This document shows, piece by piece, positions 23,571 to 33,597 of a stretch of DNA of 64,000 nt. The stretch covers positions 820,131 through 884,130 of the forward strand of contig QFDA01000001.1 of assembly GCA_003130815.1 (NCBI GenBank). Reading direction: 5' to 3'. Made by a program: the position numbers and the translations under genes. The notes under the pieces are model-generated. The model did not search any database. It saw only the letters and a list, made by a program, of their open reading frames with translations, and was not told the origin of the DNA. Numbering within the stretch: position 1 is the first letter of the stretch; the number at the start of each line of letters is the position of its first letter. This DNA is from Bacteroidetes bacterium SCGC AAA795-G10. GTDB lineage: Bacteria > Bacteroidota > Bacteroidia > Flavobacteriales > Flavobacteriaceae.

Positions 23571-25343
23571 GTGGATAAGAATTTAAACTATGGTATTATT
23601 GGTAATTGTAGTTCTGCTGCACTAATAAATAGTAAAGCGTCCATTGACTGGTGTTGTTTACCAAAGTTTGATTCTTCTTCAGTATTTGCAAAAATCTTAG
23701 ATGACGAAAAAGGGGGAGGATTTTGGATAGAAACAAAACAAAAATTTCATATTTCTCAAACTTACCTTAAGAACACCTGTATTCTTAGCACTGTCTTCCG
23801 TAATGAAAAACATGAATTTGAGGTAATAGACTTCATGCCCAGATTTATAAAAAATAAAGGAGAGTTTTACGCTCCTCCTGAAATAATAAGAATTGTAAGA
23901 CCAATTAAAGGATCTCCAGAAATTAAGTTTAAGTATGACCCAAGATTAGAATATGCTCACGGGGAAACTAAACATGTTGATAAAAAAAACATGGTTAGAA
24001 GTCGTGTAGATAGTCCAAAACATGATAGCCTTTTTTTGTATACAAATATTGAAAATGTCAAAATAATTGAGGCCAATGTGCATAAACTTGAGAAAACAAT
24101 TTTTTTTAATATTTCATATAATGAAAAATTAAAAACACCCCTGCTTTCAGATTGTATTTTAAACTTTGAAAGAACTAAAGTTTACTGGCTGAATTGGTGT
24201 TCAAAAACACCTGTTTTTAAACATTACAATGATCAAATTTTGAGGAGTGCTATGACATTAAAACTAATGTCTTATGACAAAACCGGTGCAGTATTAGCAG
24301 CAGTAACTACATCATTACCTGAAACTATTGGTGAAGTTAGAAATTGGGATTATCGTTTCTGTTGGATTCGTGATGCATCTATGGTTATCAGAGTAATTTC
24401 GAAACTTGGCCATAAAAGAATTGTGAAAAACTTTATAAACTTCATTATAGAATTAATTCCTGATAAGGCCCAAAAATTACAGATAATGTATGGAATAAAT
24501 GGTGAGGAAATTCTTACGGAAGAATTTTTAGATCACCTTTCAGGTTACGAAAATTCAAAGCCAGTAAGAGTAGGAAATGCTGCATATACTCAAAAGCAAA
24601 ATGATATTTATGGAATTTTAATGGATGCAATTCATGCTGAGATTAAACAGTTTTCCATTGGCTTTGAAAGATTACAAGAAATTTGGTCAATTGTTAAGGG
24701 AATAGTTTGGGTTGTGAAAAATAATTGGCAAAATCCTGATAAAGGAATATGGGAATTTAGATCTGAGGATCTTCATTTTACCTTTTCTAAAGTATTATGT
24801 TGGGTAGCAATTGATCGTGCAATAAAAATAGCAGAATTATTAGATAAAAATGAAGCAGCTAAAAAATGGGAGCCTTTGAAAAAACAGATTAAAGATGATA
24901 TCGAAAATAAAGCATGGAATGAAGAGATAAAGGCTTACACACAATCCTACGGATCAATACATCTTGATGCCTCAGTTCTACTAATCGAACAATATGGATT
25001 TGTAAGTCCGAATGAGCCTCGATTCATAAGCACAGTAAATGCTATTGAAAAAGAGCTCGCACATGAGGGTCTATTATATAGATATAAAAACCATGATGAT
25101 TTTGGGTTACCCTCCTCGTCATTTACAGTTTGTACCTTTTGGTTTATAAATAGTCTTATCAAGATTGGGGAAGTAGATAAAGCAAAAACTTATTTTGATA
25201 ATTTATTAAGTTACGGGAACCATCTGCAACTTTTTAGTGAAGATATTGACTTTAAATCAAAACGTCTTCTTGGCAATTTCCCACAAGCATATTCTCATCT
25301 TGCACTTATTGATACTGCATTATCATTTAATTTGGCTTCCTGA
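23571..25343 (+). CDS. GH15 family glycosidase (trehalase or glucoamylase-like)
   Basis: The GTG at 23571 (VDKNLNYGIIGNC) matches where family members begin; an upstream GTG at 23487 adds 28 residues I regard as unlikely. About 590 residues: an N-terminal beta domain (about 1-215, containing SAALINSKASIDWCCLPKFDS) and the (alpha/alpha)6 barrel. Barrel motifs are NWDYRFCWIRDAS, GIWEFR (general-acid Glu) and LFSEDID (second catalytic Glu). GH15 enzymes of this domain pattern include bacterial trehalases, and divergence from the OtsA-OtsB gene supports a trehalose role. Cytoplasmic, no signal peptide. Confidence 0.88.
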   Translation: MDKNLNYGIIGNCSSAALINSKASIDWCCLPKFDSSSVFAKILDDEKGGGFWIETKQKFHISQTYLKNTCILSTVFRNEKHEFEVIDFMPRFIKNKGEFYAPPEIIRIVRPIKGSPEIKFKYDPRLEYAHGETKHVDKKNMVRSRVDSPKHDSLFLYTNIENVKIIEANVHKLEKTIFFNISYNEKLKTPLLSDCILNFERTKVYWLNWCSKTPVFKHYNDQILRSAMTLKLMSYDKTGAVLAAVTTSLPETIGEVRNWDYRFCWIRDASMVIRVISKLGHKRIVKNFINFIIELIPDKAQKLQIMYGINGEEILTEEFLDHLSGYENSKPVRVGNAAYTQKQNDIYGILMDAIHAEIKQFSIGFERLQEIWSIVKGIVWVVKNNWQNPDKGIWEFRSEDLHFTFSKVLCWVAIDRAIKIAELLDKNEAAKKWEPLKKQIKDDIENKAWNEEIKAYTQSYGSIHLDASVLLIEQYGFVSPNEPRFISTVNAIEKELAHEGLLYRYKNHDDFGLPSSSFTVCTFWFINSLIKIGEVDKAKTYFDNLLSYGNHLQLFSEDIDFKSKRLLGNFPQAYSHLALIDTALSFNLAS

Positions 25344-25469
25344 CGGTATTAAGTTTGCATAGATATTATTTTCGTCACAACAATTCACAATTCAGCACGA
25401 GTTCTTAAATAAAATAGTTTTTTTGTATTTTCAATGTTATAGTTAGCAGAGAATACAATTGAAAAGCAC

Positions 25470-25970
25470 ATGTTCAAAATAAATTACCTTTTATTCTTTT
25501 TTTATCTAATTAGTGTTAATTTTTCATTAGGCCAAGAAGTTACCTCATATTACTTAATAAGGCATGCTGAAAAAGTTCTCACAAACCCTAATAATCCGAA
25601 TCCACATTTAACAACAAAAGGTCATAAGCGGTCACTTGAATGGAAAAAAATTCTTGAAAAAATCCATTTTGACAGGATTTACTCGACATCCTATTACCGA
25701 ACTTTAGAGACAGCAAAACCAATAGCAGATGAGCGAAATATTGAAATTCAAAAATATGATTCAAATGATTTATTTAACGAAAATTTTAGAAAAAATAATA
25801 TAGGTAAAACGACACTAGTTGTAGGTCATAGCAACACAACTCCCGTTCTAGCTAATAAAATTATAGGTAAGGATATATATTCCTCAATAGATGAAAGAAT
25901 ACATGGATATTTATTTTTTATACAAATAATAGGTAAAAAAACAACATACCAATTGCTCAACTTAGAATGA
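25470..25970 (+). CDS. Secreted histidine phosphatase family protein
   Basis: A 166-residue protein with a signal peptide ending near NFSLGQ. The phosphatase motif YLIRHAEK (catalytic His), the mid-motif YSTSYYRTLETAKPIA and the second catalytic His in TLVVGHSNTTP are present. It is a short, SixA-like member of the phosphoglycerate mutase superfamily, here exported. Substrate unknown. It precedes the large amidohydrolase gene on the same strand by 30 bases. Confidence 0.85.
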   Translation: MFKINYLLFFFYLISVNFSLGQEVTSYYLIRHAEKVLTNPNNPNPHLTTKGHKRSLEWKKILEKIHFDRIYSTSYYRTLETAKPIADERNIEIQKYDSNDLFNENFRKNNIGKTTLVVGHSNTTPVLANKIIGKDIYSSIDERIHGYLFFIQIIGKKTTYQLLNLE

Positions 25971-26000
25971 TAAAAAATGAAAAACAAAATTTAATATTTT

Positions 26001-29000
26001 ATGAAAAAATTTTTTTATGCTGCAACAATAATTGCTTTTTCACAGCTTTTATTTGCTCAAGATGACAATGAAAACGAGGTAGAGGAGGGATTGCCTCTGA
26101 AAGCCACAAGAGCAATAGATATAAATACTAATGAAGGCACATGGATCTCACTAGATGTTCATCCTAGTGGCGAGAAAATTATTTTTGATCTTTTGGGTGA
26201 TATATACGAACTTCCTATAAACGGAGGTAAAGCAAAGCGTATTACAGAAGGTCTGGCTTTTGACTCTCAGCCAAAATATTCTCCTGATGGAAATTCAATT
26301 TTATTTTTGTCAGATAGAAGTGGGGGAAACAATGTTTGGATAATAGATCGAAGTGAAAAAGACACTGTTCAACTAACAAAAGGTAATACCTTAAAGATGC
26401 AGTCCGCAGATTGGTCAAAAGATGGAAATTATATAGCTGTAAGTAAGGGTACTAGAAATTTCAAGTTACACCTCTATCATAAAGATGGTGGTGGTGGAAG
26501 TCAATTAATAAAGGAGCCGGAGAGACTAAAAATTTCAGAACCCACTTTTAGTGCCAACGGACGTTTAATATGGTTTTCACAAAGAATGGGGGCCTGGCAA
26601 TATAATGCTCGATTTCCTCAATATCAAATAGCAACTTATGATCGCGAAGATGGAGAAATAGAGATTATGACTTCGCGCTATGGATCTGCTTTCACTCCTA
26701 CACTTTCTCCAGACGGTAATTGGCTTGTTTATGGTAGTCGTTTTAATGATCAAACTGGACTTGTAAAAAGGAATCTAAATACGCAAGAAGAGGATTGGTT
26801 AGCTTATCCAGTTCAACATGACGAACAAGAATCGATTGCTCCTTTAGGTGTACTTCCTGCAATGTCATTTACTCCGGATAGCAAAGAAATTGTTGCATCA
26901 TATGGCGGCAAAATTTATAGAATTCCAATAGATGGAGGAGAGGCAATAAATATACCATTTAATATAAGTGAAAAATTGGTTATGGGTCCTCAATTAAAAT
27001 TTGAATATCCTGTTGATGATTCATCTACTTTTACAATCAATCAAATCAGAGACTCCAAAATTTCTCCAGACGGAAACTCAATTGTTTTTACAGCTTTGAA
27101 CAAATTATATATAATGAACTTTAAAGATCAGATACCTAGAAGACTAACTAATTTTTCTTTTGTAGAGGCTATGCCAGCATGGAACAAAAATGGAAAAGAG
27201 ATTGCTTTTGTTACTTGGGATGAAGAAAAGGGAGGCAGTGTTTACAAACAGCGAGTTGATAAAATTTCAAAGCCAATAAAAATGACTCAAGAGCTAGGAG
27301 TTTACACAGAACCTGTTTGGAGTCTGGACAATAGAATCGTTGTTTTTAAAGGATCATCACAGCAATTTAAAAATTCGTATGGGCCAAGATCCTTTATGCA
27401 AAAATCTAATTTGGTTTGGCTTGACGGCAAGAGTCCAGGTAAAACTAAATTAATAACAAAGGCTTCTGGTTTATCAAACCCACATTTTGCACAAAATGAT
27501 AATCGAATTTATTTAAATTCCAAAGATGGTTTAGTTTCTATTAAATGGGATGGAACTGATATGAAAAAGCATTTGTCTGTGGATGGAATTACAGTTTATG
27601 GTTCTTCATACGATCATAACCACCTATTATCTGATACACCGTCAGCACCTAAGAAAAAACCATCCAAAGCCTCAATATTGATTCGTGCTCCAAAAGGTCC
27701 TTATGCACTCGCACAGATAAATAATGATATTTATATAGTTACTGTACCTTATTTAGGAGCTGATGGGGCAAAAATAAATGTGAATGATCCAGATGAAGCT
27801 GATTTTCCCTCTCGTAAACTAACTAAGTTTGGAGGACAATTTCCTAGTTGGGATTCAAGTGGTAATGTTGTTTATTGGACACTTGGTAAAACTCTCTTTC
27901 GTTATGATATTCTAAGAGCAAAACAGGTTGATAAAATAAATAAGAAACAAGAGAAAGCTATTGAAATTGAAAACGGAAAAAAGAGTATTTCCTCATCAAC
28001 TGATGAAGATAAGAGTACGGAAGAATATCGAGCAAATGAAAAAGATATTTTAGTTAAAATGCAAAGAGCTATTCCAAAAGGTAGTTTAGCTCTAACTAAT
28101 GCAACATTGATTACTATGTCTGGGAAAGAGATTATTGAGAATGGTACAATTATTTTAAAAAACAATAGAATTGAAAAAGTTGGTAAATCGGATGAAATTC
28201 AATCTACTAAAGATGTAAGAGAAATCAATTTGGAAGGTAAATTTATAATACCTGGATTTGTAGATACTCACGCCCATTTGCGACCTGCTTGGGGACTTCA
28301 AAAAAAGAGTGTTTGGAGTTATGCAGCAAATCTTGCTTATGGTGTAACAACAACTCGTGATCCGCAAACTGGAACAACTGATGTTTTGACATATGCTGAT
28401 ATGGTTGAAGCGGGAATAATAGCAGGACCTAGAATTTATTCCACTGGACCAGGCGTTGGTTATTGGGGATATAATATTAAAAGTTTAGACCACGCACGAG
28501 ACGTACTAATGCAATATTCTAAATATTATAATACCAAGACTATAAAGATGTATTTGACAGGAAATCGTCAACACAGACAATGGATTATCCAAGCAGCAAA
28601 AGAGCAGAAATTAATGCCAACAACAGAAGGAGGGTTAGATTTTAAATTAAATATTACTCAAATTTTAGATGGGTATCCAGGTCACGAACATTCATTTCCA
28701 GTATATCCATTATATAAAGACTTTATTGATTTTGTATCGGCTTCTAAGACAGCTTATACACCCACCTTACTAGTTTCTTATGGTGGACCATGGGCTGAAA
28801 ATTATTATTATGCAACAGAAGAAGTGCAGAAAGATGACAAAATTAATCGCTTTACCCCTAAATCAGAACTAGATAGGAAGTCAAGAAGGAGAAATTCAGG
28901 TTGGTTTATGAAAGAAGAATATGTTTTTGAAGACCATGCTGTATTTGTAAAAGATTTAGTTGAAGCCAATGGAATAGCTGGAGTAGGTTCACATGGTCAG

Positions 29001-29345
29001 CTCCAAGGATTAGGCTACCACTGGGAACTTTGGAGTATGTATTCGGGGGGTATTTCAAATCACAATATGTTAAAAGTTGCAACAATACTTGGAGCGGAGG
29101 CTTTGGGATTGGAGAGTGACTTAGGAAGTATTGAAGAAGGTAAATTGGCAGATTTAGTTATTTTAGAAAAAAACCCGTTGAATAATATCCGAAATACTAA
29201 CAAAATAAAATATGTTGTTAAAAATGGATTTATTTATGATGCTGAAACTTTGAATATGATTTATCCAAAAGAGAAAAAGCAAAAATACCCATGGACTCAA
29301 GAAGCACCTTCTTTTGATTTACCAGGTATCAAAAAAATAAAATAA
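26001..29345 (+). CDS. Secreted TolB-propeller/amidohydrolase fusion
   Basis: 1114 residues with a signal peptide (cut near LLFAQ). The N-terminal 650 residues are WD40-like/TolB (PD40) beta-propeller repeats, recognisable by repeated F(S/T)PDG and YSPDGNSILFLSDRSGG-type units. A charged linker (about 635-680) leads to an amidohydrolase domain, with the metal site GFVDTHAHLRPAW near 750 and LGSIEEGKLADLVILEKNPL near the C-terminus. Where many relatives have a G-T-D metal segment, this one reads GVGSHGQLQGLGYHWE. Such fusions are common in Bacteroidota; substrates are unknown, peptides or cyclic amides being possible. Confidence 0.85.
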   Translation: MKKFFYAATIIAFSQLLFAQDDNENEVEEGLPLKATRAIDINTNEGTWISLDVHPSGEKIIFDLLGDIYELPINGGKAKRITEGLAFDSQPKYSPDGNSILFLSDRSGGNNVWIIDRSEKDTVQLTKGNTLKMQSADWSKDGNYIAVSKGTRNFKLHLYHKDGGGGSQLIKEPERLKISEPTFSANGRLIWFSQRMGAWQYNARFPQYQIATYDREDGEIEIMTSRYGSAFTPTLSPDGNWLVYGSRFNDQTGLVKRNLNTQEEDWLAYPVQHDEQESIAPLGVLPAMSFTPDSKEIVASYGGKIYRIPIDGGEAINIPFNISEKLVMGPQLKFEYPVDDSSTFTINQIRDSKISPDGNSIVFTALNKLYIMNFKDQIPRRLTNFSFVEAMPAWNKNGKEIAFVTWDEEKGGSVYKQRVDKISKPIKMTQELGVYTEPVWSLDNRIVVFKGSSQQFKNSYGPRSFMQKSNLVWLDGKSPGKTKLITKASGLSNPHFAQNDNRIYLNSKDGLVSIKWDGTDMKKHLSVDGITVYGSSYDHNHLLSDTPSAPKKKPSKASILIRAPKGPYALAQINNDIYIVTVPYLGADGAKINVNDPDEADFPSRKLTKFGGQFPSWDSSGNVVYWTLGKTLFRYDILRAKQVDKINKKQEKAIEIENGKKSISSSTDEDKSTEEYRANEKDILVKMQRAIPKGSLALTNATLITMSGKEIIENGTIILKNNRIEKVGKSDEIQSTKDVREINLEGKFIIPGFVDTHAHLRPAWGLQKKSVWSYAANLAYGVTTTRDPQTGTTDVLTYADMVEAGIIAGPRIYSTGPGVGYWGYNIKSLDHARDVLMQYSKYYNTKTIKMYLTGNRQHRQWIIQAAKEQKLMPTTEGGLDFKLNITQILDGYPGHEHSFPVYPLYKDFIDFVSASKTAYTPTLLVSYGGPWAENYYYATEEVQKDDKINRFTPKSELDRKSRRRNSGWFMKEEYVFEDHAVFVKDLVEANGIAGVGSHGQLQGLGYHWELWSMYSGGISNHNMLKVATILGAEALGLESDLGSIEEGKLADLVILEKNPLNNIRNTNKIKYVVKNGFIYDAETLNMIYPKEKKQKYPWTQEAPSFDLPGIKKIK

Positions 29346-29429
29346 TTACTCTATGCTCCAATGCTACACATAAACAATCGTAACATATCAAAATTTTTTT
29401 TCAGTTTCAAGAACCATTTAAAATCTAAA

Positions 29430-32213
29430 ATGCCAAAAGCCTCATTTATTTTTTTATTTCTCATTACACATATGGTTAAATCTCAAACTCCTTTACCGGA
29501 GCACCCTAGACCAGATTTTAATAGGCCAACATGGAAAAATCTAAATGGCACTTGGGATTTTAAATTTGATTCTGATAATAGGGGATTAAAAGAAGGGTGG
29601 TTTAAAGAAACAAAATTTGATAAAAAAATAATTGTTCCTTTTCCTTGGGGGTCAAAATTATCTAAAGTAAAGGATGAAGCTAATATTGGATGGTATTATA
29701 GAGAAATTAACATTCCAAAAGATTGGAGAACAAAAAGAACATTCATAACGATTGGAGCTTCAGATTGGGAAACTTCAGTTTGGATTGATGGAAATTTTGT
29801 TGGCAAACATCAAGGAGGTTATGTCCCTTTTTCTTTTGATTTAACGCCGCACTTAAAATATGGCCAAAATCAAAAGCTTACCATTAGAGTTGATGATGAT
29901 GCTGGAGATCCAAAAAAATTCAATAGAGGGTATGCGTTATATGGAAAACAGGGATATGGTAATGCAAGAGGCATTTGGCAAACTGTTTATTTAGAAGCTA
30001 GAGGGAAAAATTTTATTGATGCAATTCATTTTACCCCAGATATTGATAATAAAAAAGTAAATGTTACAGCATACTTAGATGGATATGCTTCAAAGGAGTT
30101 ACCCCTTAAAATAAAAATTAATACTGACAAAGGATCTATAAATCATGAAATTAATTTTAAGCCAGGACAGCTTAAGCGAAATTTTGACATTAATATTCCG
30201 GACATGAGATTATGGAGTCTTGAAGATCCTTATCTATATGATGTGGAAATAAAATTAGAGGATGATAGTGTAAATTCTTATTTCGGGATGCGAAAAATTT
30301 CAATAATAAATTTACCAGGCACTCAGTATCCGTATGTTGCTTTAAATAACCAACCAATTTATCTGCAGTTAGCTCTTGACCAATCATATCATCCAGAAGG
30401 TTTTTACACTTTCCCAAGTGACAAATTCATAAAAGAAGAAATTTTAAGAAGTAAGTCTATAGGATTGAATGGGATTAGAATTCATATAAAAGCTGAAGTA
30501 CCGAGAAAACTTTTTTGGGCAGACAAATTAGGTCTTTTAGTAGTTGAAGATTTACCTAATTCTTGGGGTGATCCAGATAAATATATGCGAAATGAGTCTG
30601 AATACACACTCAAAGAAATGATAAAAAGAGACTATAATCATCCTTCTATTTTTTCATGGGTTCTATTTAACGAACAGTGGGGACTTTCAACCAATAATGA
30701 TCCAGAGGATAATAAAAAAAACAAAAGCGAAATACTTCCAGAAACGTTTGACTGGGTCACTTCAATGTATTATTTGGCCAAATCAATCGATAAATCAAGA
30801 CTTATTGAGGATAATTCATTGTGTTGTGGAGGTGTACACACTGCAACTGATATTAACTCATGGCATGTATATCTTCCAGGTTATGCTTGGGAAAACTATC
30901 TAAGAGATAAATCTGAAAAAAATTTCAAGGGATCAACTCATCAATATTATAAAGGTTTTAAACAAGAAAACCAGCCCTTTATTAATTCAGAATCTGGAAA
31001 TGTGTGGGGTTATAAGGGCAGTACAGGAGATATTGATTGGAGTTATGATTACCACAGAATGATAAACAGTTTCAGAAAGTTTCCTGAAATAGCAGGATGG
31101 TTATATACAGAGCATCACGATGTTATTAATGAATGGAATGGATATTGGAAATTTGACAGGTCTGAAAAAATCACAGGAGTGGATAAAATTTTAAGGGGTA
31201 TGACCTTAAATGATTTTCACTCACCAGTTTACATATCTACTGGGGTTGAAATATGTAAATCAGTTAGAGGGGGTGAAGAAATTAATGTTCCATTATTTTT
31301 ATCTTCTATGACTTCAAAAAATTTGGGAGATGAGCTTATTATTGACTATGAACTAAAACATACTAATTTAATTGCACAGGAATATAAAATCACTTCAGGC
31401 AAAGTGAATATTAAATATAAGCCATGGAAAAATGAATCCATCAGCCCAATAAATTTAAAAATGCCAGAATCAAGTGGTTTGGCAAAGCTGAGTCTTACAC
31501 TAAAAACTCTTGATGGAGAAGTTTTACATAAAAATTTCATGCATTTTGAAATTAATTCAAACGAAAAATTAAAGGATTTCGATTTATTTAGTTTTGAACC
31601 AAATTCTTTTTCAAATTTAAGTTGGTCAAAAAAATCTTGGTCAGTATTTGAAAATAAAAAAATGAATGGTACGGGCAATGGTTTTTTTGAGTATGAAATT
31701 ATCTTACCGAACAAATTAAAATCAAAAAAATATAAAGATGCTTATTTTATAGTTGAAGCTTCAGCCAAGGAACTTTTTGACAAAGACAAAAAGGGTAAAG
31801 AATATGTAGATTTAGGAATTGATTATATGAAAGGATCTAAAGTTAGCCCAAGTAAGAACCCTAATTCTTATCCGATGACGGACACAAAAAAGTTTGAATC
31901 AAAAATTCAAGTTTTAATTGATGAGAAAATTAAGATGGAAGTGAATCTTGAAGATGATCCTGCTGACCACAGAGGAATACTCTCTTGGCATCATCAAAAA
32001 AGATCAAAAAATTCTGAGCCACCAAAACTTAATGAGGCAGGATCCTATGGGTATATTTTAAAAGTTCCAATTCCTATAAATGAGCTAGAAAACTCAATAA
32101 ATAAAGGGAAAATGAAAATTATGCTGAGAACAATAGGAGAAGGAGGTATAGCGATATTTGGGAAGGCCTTTGGAAGGTACCCCGTCAATCCAACTTTGGT
32201 ACTTCAAAAATAA
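29430..32213 (+). CDS. Exported glycoside hydrolase family 2 protein
   Basis: The start at 29430 (MPKASFIFLFLITHMVKSQ) gives a proper signal peptide; a longer frame from 29361 does not. About 927 residues: a sugar-binding beta domain (WKNLNGTWDFKFD onward), an Ig-like domain (about 200-290) and a TIM barrel. The barrel has HPSIFSWVLFNEQWG (acid/base Glu) and FINSESGNVWG (nucleophile Glu). The C-terminal 300 residues form additional beta domains. Beta-galactosidase and beta-glucuronidase-like activities occur in GH2; the exact one cannot be read. It converges with the cytochrome/DUF2231 gene, with only 3 bases between stops. Confidence 0.88.
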   Translation: MPKASFIFLFLITHMVKSQTPLPEHPRPDFNRPTWKNLNGTWDFKFDSDNRGLKEGWFKETKFDKKIIVPFPWGSKLSKVKDEANIGWYYREINIPKDWRTKRTFITIGASDWETSVWIDGNFVGKHQGGYVPFSFDLTPHLKYGQNQKLTIRVDDDAGDPKKFNRGYALYGKQGYGNARGIWQTVYLEARGKNFIDAIHFTPDIDNKKVNVTAYLDGYASKELPLKIKINTDKGSINHEINFKPGQLKRNFDINIPDMRLWSLEDPYLYDVEIKLEDDSVNSYFGMRKISIINLPGTQYPYVALNNQPIYLQLALDQSYHPEGFYTFPSDKFIKEEILRSKSIGLNGIRIHIKAEVPRKLFWADKLGLLVVEDLPNSWGDPDKYMRNESEYTLKEMIKRDYNHPSIFSWVLFNEQWGLSTNNDPEDNKKNKSEILPETFDWVTSMYYLAKSIDKSRLIEDNSLCCGGVHTATDINSWHVYLPGYAWENYLRDKSEKNFKGSTHQYYKGFKQENQPFINSESGNVWGYKGSTGDIDWSYDYHRMINSFRKFPEIAGWLYTEHHDVINEWNGYWKFDRSEKITGVDKILRGMTLNDFHSPVYISTGVEICKSVRGGEEINVPLFLSSMTSKNLGDELIIDYELKHTNLIAQEYKITSGKVNIKYKPWKNESISPINLKMPESSGLAKLSLTLKTLDGEVLHKNFMHFEINSNEKLKDFDLFSFEPNSFSNLSWSKKSWSVFENKKMNGTGNGFFEYEIILPNKLKSKKYKDAYFIVEASAKELFDKDKKGKEYVDLGIDYMKGSKVSPSKNPNSYPMTDTKKFESKIQVLIDEKIKMEVNLEDDPADHRGILSWHHQKRSKNSEPPKLNEAGSYGYILKVPIPINELENSINKGKMKIMLRTIGEGGIAIFGKAFGRYPVNPTLVLQK

Positions 32214-32216
32214 TTT

Positions 32217-33587
32217 TTAGGATTCTTTATTTTGTTTTGAATTATTAAGCGAATAATTTCCAAAGTCAAGAATTTCTTCAAAGTCCTTTGACGATTTTAA
32301 AGGAGTTTCTAAAATTCTGTCTTCTTGAAACAAATAAACTTTCTCTAAGTATTTGAGACGGATCAGTTTTTCAGTGTTTTGAGCATCAAATTTAGTATTT
32401 ACTAAATAAATACGTTTTAGATTTTTTAATTGTGATAACTCATCGATATTTTCACCTAATATGTTTGTATTATTCAATTTTAAAACAGTAAGATTAGTAT
32501 AATATTTTAAATTAAAAAAAATAGAGTCGGTGATCTTACTATAACTTAAATCGAGATTAACAATATTTTCCCTTACGCTAGACATGATTGACAAATCAAT
32601 ATCTTTAAATTCAGAGTAATTTAATGTATTGACAGAAAAGAAATTGGAGTTTTTACTAATAGGGTTAATCAAAATATTTTTTGCTCTTACTTTTTCTAAA
32701 GTTTCAATATTAGGCATTTCAACATTTTCTGTTGGATAAAATGGTTTTTCAATCGTGAAAAAATAATTAATCAGATTTTCATCAAGTTTAAATTCTTCTA
32801 CAGATTTTTTGAATGAGCTTCCATCTTTAATCCAATTACTTACAAGATTTATTTCTTCTCTTGTGAGCTGTTTTCCACCTTTTGGGGGCATGTGTTTTTT
32901 CTTATCTTTTGGTAAATGAATTCTAATGTACATTTCACTCATTTCTGGCCTTTCAAAATTAATTATAGAACCGTTTCTACCTCCTTTTATAAGTTCATTA
33001 GAATTATGCATTTTTAGTTTACCACTTGATTTTTTAGAATTGTGACACTTCACACATTTTTCGTCAAGTATTGGCTGGATAACTGAAGAAAATAATGGTT
33101 TTTCTTTATAGTCTTTATAATATTTTATGGGCTTACTTTGTACTTTATTAAAACTAGCTAGATTTTTTATAGGTTCAGTTAAATGTTCTTCACCATGTGT
33201 AATATTTCCACCTAAGTGCCCTGCCAGTAGAAGAACGATAGAATTTCCAACAGTAAAAAGTTTTCTTGGCAGGAGTTTAAAAAATGACTTTTCAATCAAT
33301 TTTTGGTAAAAGGAAAATGATAAAATAACAGTAAGAATTCCAGCTAAAAAGTGATTTTGAACTGTCTGCCAGAGATATCCACCATTTTGATATTGTAAAT
33401 ATCCACTTACTATTGATAAGACACCAGTAATAGTAGCCCAAAAGAAAATAAACTTTAGGGCATCATTAGACCATTTAAGTTTTTTTGAATTTAACTCAAT
33501 TAAAATTCCTAATATTATAAATCCAATTGGTAGATGAATTATCAAAGGATGGAATCGACCAATTAAAATCAATAAATCATCAAACAT
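32217..33587 (-). CDS. DUF2231 membrane protein with cytochrome c domain and LRR-like tail
   Basis: 456 residues. The N-terminal part (about 1-125) has four to five membrane helices starting FHPLIIHLPIGFIILG, the DUF2231-type opening. A periplasmic mono-heme domain of the Planctomycetes type follows, with CVKCHN near 177 and a distal MPPKGGKQLTREEI segment supplying the possible Met ligand. The C-terminal 150 residues contain leucine-spaced repeats (LDLSYSKIT, LKLNNTNI, LKRIYLVNTKF), like a short LRR. Last gene of a four-gene minus-strand operon with DUF1553 and DUF1501 proteins; probably the membrane electron-transfer anchor of that system (inference). Confidence 0.82.
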   Translation of the reverse strand: MFDDLLILIGRFHPLIIHLPIGFIILGILIELNSKKLKWSNDALKFIFFWATITGVLSIVSGYLQYQNGGYLWQTVQNHFLAGILTVILSFSFYQKLIEKSFFKLLPRKLFTVGNSIVLLLAGHLGGNITHGEEHLTEPIKNLASFNKVQSKPIKYYKDYKEKPLFSSVIQPILDEKCVKCHNSKKSSGKLKMHNSNELIKGGRNGSIINFERPEMSEMYIRIHLPKDKKKHMPPKGGKQLTREEINLVSNWIKDGSSFKKSVEEFKLDENLINYFFTIEKPFYPTENVEMPNIETLEKVRAKNILINPISKNSNFFSVNTLNYSEFKDIDLSIMSSVRENIVNLDLSYSKITDSIFFNLKYYTNLTVLKLNNTNILGENIDELSQLKNLKRIYLVNTKFDAQNTEKLIRLKYLEKVYLFQEDRILETPLKSSKDFEEILDFGNYSLNNSKQNKES

Positions 33588-33597
33588 AATATTTTTA

